Shown here: piece after piece, positions 25,529 to 32,254 of the stretch
Numbering within the stretch: the first letter of the stretch is position 1
How the letters are laid out: each line of letters begins with the position of its first letter
Assembly: GCF_041435195.1 (NCBI RefSeq)
Contig: NZ_CP108106.1
Coordinates: 3,933,501-3,997,500 of the forward strand
Source of the DNA: Streptomyces sp. NBC_00224
Lineage (GTDB): Bacteria; Actinomycetota; Actinomycetes; Streptomycetales; Streptomycetaceae
Direction: 5' to 3'
Length of the DNA stretch: 64,000 bases
Notes under the pieces: generated by a model
What the model was told of the DNA's origin: nothing
The model's database searches: none
The model's input: only the letters and a program-made list of their open reading frames with translations
Position numbers and translations under genes: made by a program

Positions 25529-27109
25529 GTGCGTACCTTTCCTCCCACCGGCCCCGCCCGGCTTCCGGCGCCCCGGCGCGCGGCCGTCCGCCCCGCCGAC
25601 GCGCCGCCCCCGGGTCCCGCCTGGCGCGTCACGCCGTACTTCGTGCTGGGCGGGGTGTTCTGGCTGGTGATATCGGCGGCGGCCTGGCGGGTGCCGATGT
25701 GCTGCGACCTCGGCACGCACGCCGCCGTGGTGGAGCGGCTGAAGGCCGATCTGCTCAACCCCGCCCACCCGATGGCCGACCTGCCGGGCGCGGGCAGCCC
25801 GTACTACTCGCCGTACTCGGTGGTCCAGGGCCTGTTCGCGCACCTCACCGAGCTGCCCGGCCGGGTGGTGGTGCGGCTCTTCGGGCCGGTCAACCTGCTG
25901 GTGCTGATCACCGGACTCGGCCGCTTCACCCGGCTGTTCTCCACGCGCGCGTGGGCGCCGGTGTTCGCGCTGGCCTTCTCGGCGGTGCTGTGGGGCACCG
26001 CCGTGACGTGGTGGAGCGGGTTCCTCGGCCTGCTGTCGATGACCGGCAACCTGTCCTACCCGAGCACGTTCGCCATCGGACTCACCTTTCACATCTGGGC
26101 CCTGACAGGCCGTATGACGGAACGTTCTTCCAGCACCCCTCGGTGGCGCGCGGCCCCGCTGGAGTACGCCGCGCTCGGCGTACTGACCGGCGTGGTCGTC
26201 CTCGTCCACCCGATCATCGCGATCGCCGCGGTGCTCGGCACGGCCGGGCTCGCCCTCGCACGCGAGGGGGCGTGGAGCCGCGCGACGGCCGCCCGCTGTG
26301 CGCTGGCGGGGGCGGGCGCGCTGGCGGTGACGGTGACCTGGCCGTACTGCGACATCTTCACACTCGTCGGTGACACCGGCATCGATTCCATGCACAGGGC
26401 CCTATATGAAGATCTGACCGGCCGTTACTGGCTGGCGGCCCTGCTCGGCGCGCCCGCCCTGCTGCTGCGCCTGCGCCGCGACCGGCGCGATCCGCTGGCG
26501 CTGATGACGCTGCTGTTCTGGCTGGTCGTCCTGTACGGCTGGGTCAGCGGCCACTACACGTACGGCCGGCTGCTCGCGGTCGCCCCGGTCCCCGCGCAGG
26601 TCGCGCTCGCCGTCGAGCTGGCCCGGCCGCTCCCCTGGTCCACGGCCCGCCGCGCGCTGGCCCCGCTCGCGGCGGCCGGGGCGTGCCTGGGGTTCGTCTC
26701 GGCCCAGGCCGGGGCGGTGACGCCGAGCCTGGGGGTGCGGGGCGTCGAGCGCCCGCCGCACTGGGACACGTACGGCTGGGCCGCCCAGCACATCCCGCCC
26801 GGCGAGACGGTCCTCGCGGACGACTACTACGTAGTCCGTTCACTGCCCGGGTACGGGCCCTTCCTGGTCGCCCCGGTCTGGCCCGACCCGGCGCTGGCGG
26901 AGCCCGAACGGCTGCGCCGCAAGGCGGCGGTGAAGCGGTATCTGTCCCCGTCGACGCCCCGCCACGCGCGCGCGGCCATCGCACGCCGCTACGGCGTCCA
27001 CTGGCTGCTGCTCACACCCGAGGAACGCCTCCCCGAGGAGGCCGTGGTGGTCGCGTTCAGCCCGCACAGCGGCGAGGTGCTGGCGAGGGTCGAGTACGGG
27101 AGGGGGTGA
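25529..27109 (+). CDS. Polytopic membrane protein, possible GT-C glycosyltransferase
   Basis: I do not recognise the family of this 526-residue protein. It has about ten membrane segments. After helix 1 comes a loop with CCDLGTHAAVVERLKADLLN and AGSPYYSPYSVVQG; an acidic residue in the first outside loop followed by a substrate loop is the usual plan of GT-C glycosyltransferases. The last 120 residues (WDTYGWAAQHIPPGETVLADDYY onward) look soluble and would lie outside, again as in GT-C enzymes. GTG at 25529 is the first start in this frame after the stop of the preceding gene, 58 bp upstream. A role in adding sugars to an exported polymer is inferred from plan and place only. Confidence 0.55.
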   Translation: MRTFPPTGPARLPAPRRAAVRPADAPPPGPAWRVTPYFVLGGVFWLVISAAAWRVPMCCDLGTHAAVVERLKADLLNPAHPMADLPGAGSPYYSPYSVVQGLFAHLTELPGRVVVRLFGPVNLLVLITGLGRFTRLFSTRAWAPVFALAFSAVLWGTAVTWWSGFLGLLSMTGNLSYPSTFAIGLTFHIWALTGRMTERSSSTPRWRAAPLEYAALGVLTGVVVLVHPIIAIAAVLGTAGLALAREGAWSRATAARCALAGAGALAVTVTWPYCDIFTLVGDTGIDSMHRALYEDLTGRYWLAALLGAPALLLRLRRDRRDPLALMTLLFWLVVLYGWVSGHYTYGRLLAVAPVPAQVALAVELARPLPWSTARRALAPLAAAGACLGFVSAQAGAVTPSLGVRGVERPPHWDTYGWAAQHIPPGETVLADDYYVVRSLPGYGPFLVAPVWPDPALAEPERLRRKAAVKRYLSPSTPRHARAAIARRYGVHWLLLTPEERLPEEAVVVAFSPHSGEVLARVEYGRG

Positions 27110-27135
27110 GGGGCGGGGCCTCGGGCGCGACGACG

Positions 27136-27195
27136 CGCACGCCTCACGTACGTAGTACGACGGCTCGCACGCCTCACGTACGTAGTACGTAGTGA
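27136..27195. repeat. 30-bp-period direct repeat, two copies
   Basis: Two identical 24-base units at 27136-27159 and 27166-27189, each containing CACGTACGTAGTACG, are separated by six bases. They lie in the gap between two convergent genes (27109 and 27217). Each unit contains the self-complementary ACGTACGT, so it could bind a dimeric protein or fold at the transcript end. Confidence 0.85.
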
Positions 27196-27216
27196 ACGCC
27201 CGGCCCCGTCGCCGTC

Positions 27217-27843
27217 TCAGCCCGTCGCCTTCAGTGCCGCCACGGCCGACGTGGCCAGATCGTCCAGGTACCCCTTCGGCAGGTCGCCCCGGACCACCAC
27301 GAGCCGCCAGTACAGCGGGCCGACGATCAGGTCGAGGGCCCGGTCCGGGTCGGCGCCCTCGGGGAGTTCGCCGCGCTCCACGGCCTCGCGCACGACGACC
27401 GCCGCGACGCCCTTCTGGCCGTCGAGCAGCGCCTTCTTGATGGCGTCGGCGATCTCCGGGTGGCGGACGGACTCGACGAGCAGGTCCGGGATCACCTGGG
27501 AGGCGACCGGGTGGCGCAGGGCGAGCGACGCCACCGCGAGCAGCGCCCGGATGTCCCCGTACAGCGAGCCCGTGTGGGGCACCGGCAGGCCCTGCGCGGC
27601 GAAGGCGGACACCAGGTCGAGGACCAGGCTCAGCTTGGACTTCCAGCGGCGGTAGACGGCCGTCTTGCCCACTCCGGCGCGGCGTGCGATGCCCTCGATC
27701 GACATCCGGGCGAACCCGACCGACGCCAGCTCCTCGAACACGGCCTTGCGGATGGCCTCGGTCACGTCGGAGCGCAGCACGGCGGCACCGGCCGGGGTGC
27801 GGCGCTGGGGTGCGGCGGGGGCCGGGGCGTCCGAGTTGGTCAT
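27217..27843 (-). CDS. TetR family transcriptional regulator
   Basis: This 208-residue protein has a TetR-type N-terminal DNA-binding domain at about 25-70: DVTEAIRKAVFEEL, then FARMSIEGIARRAGVGKTAVYRRWKSK, the canonical helix-turn-helix. The rest is helical, as for the ligand-binding half (TetR_C type, with a conserved LRHPVASQVIPDLL). It is transcribed divergently from the two-gene exporter at 28031, and the 187-bp gap contains three copies of a 13-base motif, so it most likely represses the exporter and itself. The ligand is unknown; a polymer precursor or envelope stress signal would make sense. Confidence 0.85.
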   Translation of the reverse strand: MTNSDAPAPAAPQRRTPAGAAVLRSDVTEAIRKAVFEELASVGFARMSIEGIARRAGVGKTAVYRRWKSKLSLVLDLVSAFAAQGLPVPHTGSLYGDIRALLAVASLALRHPVASQVIPDLLVESVRHPEIADAIKKALLDGQKGVAAVVVREAVERGELPEGADPDRALDLIVGPLYWRLVVVRGDLPKGYLDDLATSAVAALKATG

Positions 27844-27859
27844 GTCTTGAGCATAGCGA

Positions 27860-27936
27860 TACGACGAGACGGTTGCGTTGCGACGTCATCCCGTCCTACT
27901 CTCACCGTTACGACGATACGGACCCGTCCCGTCGTA
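27860..27936. promoter_or_regulatory. Candidate TetR operator cluster
   Basis: The motif TACGACGAKACGG occurs at 27860-27872 (TACGACGAGACGG) and 27909-27921 (TACGACGATACGG), and inverted at 27924-27936 as CCGTCCCGTCGTA. The second and third face each other, giving a perfect 9-bp inverted repeat GTTACGACG/CGTCGTAAC (27907-27915 and 27930-27938). The first copy sits next to the tetR start. Function is inferred from position and symmetry. Confidence 0.6.
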
Positions 27937-28030
27937 ACCTCGGGTTCACCGCCCGGCCACACCCCGGCCTTGAGACACCGCGTCCCCGCGAAGAGCACCC
28001 GTCCGCGAAGCCACGTCGAAAGCGATCGTT

Positions 28031-28972
28031 GTGAGCCAGACCGCAGCACCGCCGGCCCCGCCGGTCCCCGCGCAGGACACCCGGCCCGTCGACCCCGACC
28101 AGGGCCTGGGCGCCGCCGAACTGGCCGCCAAGTACGGCCTGACGGTCAGCGGAGCCCGGCCGACCCTGAAGGAGTACGTCCACCAGCTCTGGGAGCGCCG
28201 CCACTTCATCTCGGCGTTCGCCACCGCCAAGCTCACCGCGCAGTACAGCGAGGCGAAGCTGGGCCAGATCTGGCAGCTGATGACCCCGCTGCTCAACGCG
28301 ACGGTCTACTACTTCATCTTCGGCATCCTGATGGGCACCAAGCAGGGCGTCCCGGACTACATCCCGTTCCTGGTCACCGGCGTCTTCATCTGGACCTTCA
28401 CCGCCAACTCGATCATGTCGGGCACACGCGCGATCACCGGCAACATGGGCCTGGTGCGCGCCCTGCACTTCCCGCGCGCGTCGCTGCCCATCGCGCTCGC
28501 GCTCCAGCAGCTCCAGCAGCTGCTCTTCTCCATCGCCGCGCTCGCGATGATCCTGGTCGCCGTCGGCGTCTACCCGGCGATGTCCTGGCTGATCGCCGTC
28601 CCGGCGCTGATCCTCCAGGCCATGTTCAACACCGGTCTGTCGCTCGCGATGGCCCGGGTCGCCAGCAAGACCCCGGACGTCTCGCAGCTGATGCCGTTCG
28701 TCCTGCGCACCTGGATGTACGTCTCGGGCGTCATGTGGAGCCTGCCGCAGCTGATGACCCGCAGCTCGCTGCCGCACGGCCTGGTGAAGGTCCTCCAGTA
28801 CAACCCGGCCGCCGTCTACATCGACCTGATGCGCTTCGCGCTGATCCACAGCTTCAAGGCGAAGCAGCTCCCGCCGCACGTGTGGGCCGTCGCGGGCGGC
28901 TGGGCGCTCCTCGCCCTGGTCGCCGGGTTCATCTACTTCTGGAAGGCAGAGGAGAAGTACGGCCGTGGCTGA
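28031..28972 (+). CDS. ABC-2 type permease of a TagGH-like polymer exporter
   Basis: This 313-residue protein is the membrane half of an ABC exporter. It has a long cytoplasmic start (to about 60), an amphipathic RHFISAFATAKLTAQYSEAKLGQIWQ stretch and about six membrane segments, as in TagG/Wzm-type permeases that move teichoic acid or O-antigen chains. The GTG start follows the regulatory gap; its ribosome site is weak. The ATPase gene overlaps its end by eight bases. Its place beside TagF-like and rhamnose genes points to export of the polymer made by this island. Confidence 0.87.
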   Translation: MSQTAAPPAPPVPAQDTRPVDPDQGLGAAELAAKYGLTVSGARPTLKEYVHQLWERRHFISAFATAKLTAQYSEAKLGQIWQLMTPLLNATVYYFIFGILMGTKQGVPDYIPFLVTGVFIWTFTANSIMSGTRAITGNMGLVRALHFPRASLPIALALQQLQQLLFSIAALAMILVAVGVYPAMSWLIAVPALILQAMFNTGLSLAMARVASKTPDVSQLMPFVLRTWMYVSGVMWSLPQLMTRSSLPHGLVKVLQYNPAAVYIDLMRFALIHSFKAKQLPPHVWAVAGGWALLALVAGFIYFWKAEEKYGRG

Positions 28973-29771
28973 CAGCACTCCCGCCGTGATCGGCGCCTCC
29001 ACCGCGCTCGGCGCTCCCACCGTGATCGCCGAAGACGTCCACGTCGTCTACAAGGTCAACGGCGGCTCCACCAAGGGCAGGGGCAGCGCGACCTCCGCGC
29101 TCAGCCGGATCGCCTCCCGCAGGGCCACCCCGGGCATCCGCGAGGTGCACGCCGTCAAGGGCGTCAGCTTCGTCGCCCGCAAGGGTGAGGCGATCGGCCT
29201 GATCGGCTCCAACGGCTCGGGCAAGTCGACCCTCCTCAAGGCCGTCGCCGGGCTGCTCCCGACCGCCGAGGGCAGGATCTTCACCCAGGGCCAGCCCTCC
29301 CTGCTCGGCGTCAACGCGGCACTGATGAACGACCTCAGCGGCGAGCGCAACGTCACCCTCGGCGGACTCGCCATGGGCATGTCCCGCGAGGAGGTCCGGG
29401 ACCGCTACGACGACATCGTCGAGTTCTCCGGGATCAACGAGAAGGGCGACTTCATCTCGCTCCCGATGCGTACGTACTCCTCCGGCATGGGCGCCCGGCT
29501 GCGGTTCTCCATCGCCGCCGCCAAGTCCCACGACGTGCTGCTGATCGACGAGGCGCTCTCCACCGGCGACGCCCGCTTCCAGCGGCGCAGCCAGGAGCGG
29601 ATCGAGGAGCTGCGCGCCGAGGCGGGCACGGTCTTCCTGGTCAGCCACAGCAACGGCACCATCAAGCAGACCTGCGACCGGGCCATCTGGCTGGAGTCGG
29701 GGGTCCTGCGGATGGACGGCCCGGCCGAGGAAGTCGTCGCCGCGTACGAGGAGTACACCAAGAAGAAATAG
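28965..29771 (+). CDS. ABC transporter ATPase of a TagGH-like polymer exporter
   Basis: This 268-residue ATPase energises the preceding permease. Seen: Walker A GSNGSGKST near 83, signature YSSGMGARLRF near 167 and Walker B DVLLIDEALS near 190, then the switch His in FLVSHSNG. There is a long loop before Walker A (STKGRGSATSALSRIASRR), as in TagH/Wzt proteins. It has no extra C-terminal carbohydrate-binding domain of the Wzt type, so export should not depend on recognition of a capped end. The GTG start has GGAG upstream and overlaps the permease gene. Confidence 0.9.
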   Translation: MADSTPAVIGASTALGAPTVIAEDVHVVYKVNGGSTKGRGSATSALSRIASRRATPGIREVHAVKGVSFVARKGEAIGLIGSNGSGKSTLLKAVAGLLPTAEGRIFTQGQPSLLGVNAALMNDLSGERNVTLGGLAMGMSREEVRDRYDDIVEFSGINEKGDFISLPMRTYSSGMGARLRFSIAAAKSHDVLLIDEALSTGDARFQRRSQERIEELRAEAGTVFLVSHSNGTIKQTCDRAIWLESGVLRMDGPAEEVVAAYEEYTKKK

Positions 29772-29816
29772 GGTCAACCTCCTACAACTAGTACGAATAA
29801 ATATCCCAAACCGGTC

Positions 29817-29822
29817 TAAACT
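29817..29822 (+). promoter_or_regulatory. Candidate -10 box giving a near-leaderless transcript
   Basis: The gap 29772-29830 is strikingly A/T-rich for this genome. TAAACT at 29817-29822 would place the transcript start at or next to the ATG at 29831, leaving no room for a ribosome site. No good -35 box is evident 17 bases upstream. Confidence 0.3.
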
Positions 29823-29830
29823 TCTGGTCG

Positions 29831-31087
29831 ATGACGACCCAGCAGCTGCGCATCCCCGCCCCGTCCGCCGCCCCCGACCCGGGCGCCGCCGGCCGCCGCA
29901 CCCGGTACGCCGCCGTCGCCGCCACCTGGCTCGCCACGCGCGCGTTGATGCTGTTCCTCCTCGTCGACGACTCGATCGGCGTCGGCGGAGTGACCGGCGA
30001 GGTGTACGTCCTGTACCGCCAGTGGTACGAGCAGCTGACCGCCGGTCACTTCCCGTACGGCGACCCCACCTGGCAGTACCCGCCGGGCGCGGGCGCGGTG
30101 ATCCTCGCCCCCTCACTGCTGCCCTTCCTGACCTTCTTCCAGGCGTTCGTCGCGCTCACCCTGGCCGCCGACGCGCTGATCGCCTGCGCCCTTGTACGGG
30201 CCGGGGCCCGGGCGGGCGGCAGCGCGGCGGGGGCCTGGCTGTGGGTGGGCGGCCTGCCGCTGCTGCTCCACCTCCCGTACGGCCGCTACGACGTCCTGGT
30301 CACCGCCCCGGCCGTGGCCGCCCTGCTCTGCGTACGGCGCAGACCGCGGCTCGGCGGGGCGCTCGCGGGCCTCGGCGCCCTCGTCAAGGTCTGGCCCGCC
30401 CTGACCCTGATCGGCACCCCGCGCGGCCGCACCACGCGCGCGTCGTGGACGGCGGCGCTCGGCGCGGCCGCCGCCCTGCTCGCCGTCCTCGCCCTCGGCT
30501 TCGGCCACACCCTCGACTTCCTGCGCCAGCAGGGGAACCGGGGCGTGCAGATCGAGTCCCTCGGCGGCACCGGCCTCCAGCTCGCGCACCTGCTCGCGCA
30601 CTGGCCCGGCCGGGTCGTCTACCGGTACGGGGCGATGGAGTACACCGGCCCGTACGTGTCGAGCGTGGCCGCCCTCGCGCTCACCCTGACCGCGGCCGCG
30701 CTCTGCTGGCTGCTGCTGTGGCGGGTCAGGGCGCGCCGGTGGACGGCGGCCACCCCGGCCGACGCGGCGCTCTGCGCGGTCCTGCTGTTCACCGTGACCA
30801 GCCGGGTGATCAGCCCGCAGTACCTGATCTGGCTGCTCGGCCTCGCCGCCGTGTGCCTGACCTCCCGGCAGACCAGCCAGCGGCCCGTCGCACTCCTGAC
30901 GCTGCCCGCCGCGGCCCTCAGCGCCCTCGCCTTCCCTACCCTGTACGACCAGGTCATGGCCGGGACCGCGGTCGGCACCTCGCTGATGGTGCTGCGCAAC
31001 GGACTGCTGCTCGGCGCCGCGCTGCTCTCCTGCCGGCGCCTGTGGACGGCGACGGCCGCGCGGCCCGTTGTCAGTGGGCCGCGATAG
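29831..31087 (+). CDS. GT87-like membrane glycosyltransferase
   Basis: This 418-residue protein has ten or so membrane segments and resembles the DUF2029/GT87 family of polyprenyl-phosphate-mannose-dependent alpha-mannosyltransferases. Features seen: an acidic residue soon after helix 1 (LVDDSIGVGG), the loop YEQLTAGHFPYGDPTWQYPPGAGAV, characteristic of these enzymes, GRYDVLVTAPAVAALL, KVWPALTLIG, and ISPQYLIWLLGL late. It would use a lipid-linked sugar to modify a product outside the membrane. The ATG at 29831 is the first start and has no ribosome site. It lies 59 bp after the exporter. Confidence 0.75.
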   Translation: MTTQQLRIPAPSAAPDPGAAGRRTRYAAVAATWLATRALMLFLLVDDSIGVGGVTGEVYVLYRQWYEQLTAGHFPYGDPTWQYPPGAGAVILAPSLLPFLTFFQAFVALTLAADALIACALVRAGARAGGSAAGAWLWVGGLPLLLHLPYGRYDVLVTAPAVAALLCVRRRPRLGGALAGLGALVKVWPALTLIGTPRGRTTRASWTAALGAAAALLAVLALGFGHTLDFLRQQGNRGVQIESLGGTGLQLAHLLAHWPGRVVYRYGAMEYTGPYVSSVAALALTLTAAALCWLLLWRVRARRWTAATPADAALCAVLLFTVTSRVISPQYLIWLLGLAAVCLTSRQTSQRPVALLTLPAAALSALAFPTLYDQVMAGTAVGTSLMVLRNGLLLGAALLSCRRLWTATAARPVVSGPR

Positions 31088-31154
31088 TCTCGTTCCTCAT
31101 CGGCAGGAGGGCCTCGGCAGCGCCGCAAGAGGCCCTGGGGGAAGGGGGATCGAG

Positions 31155-32192
31155 GTGTCCGACACGCGTTTTCCGCCGCTGCGCGCGGACGACCCGCGCC
31201 AGATCTCCGGCTATGTCCTGGAAGCCCGCATCGGCGAGGGCGGCATGGGCACGGTCTACCTCTCCCGCACCCGCGGCAGCCAGCCGGTGGCACTCAAACT
31301 GATCCGCAGGGAGTACGCGGAGAACGAGGAGTTCCGCCGCCGCTTCGCGCGCGAGGTCGAGGCCGCCCAGCGGGTGTACGGGGCCCATGTCGCCCCCGTC
31401 CTGGACCACTCGGCGCAGGGCCCCCGCCCCTGGCTCGCCACCCGCTACATCCCGGGCGTCCCGCTGGACGACGCCCTGGAGGCGCACGGCCCGCTGCCGC
31501 CCGGGGCCGTGCTGCACCTGCTCGCCTGCGCGGCCCGCGCGCTGGACTCCGTGCACCACGCCGGGGTGATCCACCGCGATGTGAAACCCGGCAATCTACT
31601 GCTCGCCGCCGACGGCCCCTGGCTGCTCGACTTCGGCATAGCCAAGGCCGCCGGGGCGGTCCGGCTCACCACCACCGGAAGGCTGGTGGGCACCCCGAAG
31701 TACATGTCGCCCGAGCACGCCCTCGGACGTGAACTCACCCCGGCCGCCGACGTCTTCGCGCTCGGGCTGCTCGCCGGTCTCGCCGCAACCGGGCAGCATC
31801 CGTACGGGCGGGGCAACGCCCTGGCGGTCGCCACGCGCATCGCGGGCACCGACCGCGAGCCGCCCGACCTCACGCAGTACCCCGAACCACTGCGCGAGGT
31901 GCTCCGGCTCTGTCTGGCCGCCCGGCCCGAAGAACGGCCCGCCGCCGCCGAGTTGGCCGCGCTGTGCCGCCGGCTGTCCGGCCGCGGCCCGCTCGACTTC
32001 GCGGACTGGCTGCCCGCGCCGCAGCTGGCCGCGATCGCCGCGAAGGAGGCGGCGGTTCGGCTGCGGATGGCGCTGCCGGACGCCCCCACGGTCCCGGCGA
32101 TGCCCCCGACGGCGCCGCTGACGGTGAGCGACCCCGACGCGGCCGAGTTCATCCGGCGGGTGCGCGGGACCAGGCGTTCCGAAGCTGAGTAG
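31155..32192 (+). CDS. Serine/threonine protein kinase, no membrane segment
   Basis: This 345-residue Hanks-type kinase starts at GTG 31155, preceded by GGGGGA. The catalytic domain covers about 15-270: Gly loop RIGEGGMGTVYLS, VALKLIRRE with the ATP-binding Lys, HRDVKPGN with the catalytic Asp, DFGIAKAAG for metal binding, and GTPKYMSPEHALG as the activation segment and P+1 loop. The remainder (about 75 residues) ends without a transmembrane helix, so it is cytoplasmic, unlike its neighbour. HRD is preserved and the protein should be active. Its targets are unknown. Confidence 0.9.
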   Translation: MSDTRFPPLRADDPRQISGYVLEARIGEGGMGTVYLSRTRGSQPVALKLIRREYAENEEFRRRFAREVEAAQRVYGAHVAPVLDHSAQGPRPWLATRYIPGVPLDDALEAHGPLPPGAVLHLLACAARALDSVHHAGVIHRDVKPGNLLLAADGPWLLDFGIAKAAGAVRLTTTGRLVGTPKYMSPEHALGRELTPAADVFALGLLAGLAATGQHPYGRGNALAVATRIAGTDREPPDLTQYPEPLREVLRLCLAARPEERPAAAELAALCRRLSGRGPLDFADWLPAPQLAAIAAKEAAVRLRMALPDAPTVPAMPPTAPLTVSDPDAAEFIRRVRGTRRSEAE

Positions 32193-32254
32193 TACCGGCG
32201 GCTGCTGCCCGCGTAGGCTCTGCGCCCGCAGTAGTTGACGGCACGTCGGGTGCC

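Noticed and set aside
20257..25758. A 1833-codon minus-strand frame
   Set aside because: Only its last 415 codons (20257-21504) show TagF motifs. The remainder is antisense to the 1219-residue gene and has the Val/Gly/Arg/Ala composition of a high-GC shadow.
27100..27200. CRISPR-like repeats near 27136-27195
   Set aside because: There are only two units with a six-base spacer and no cas genes.
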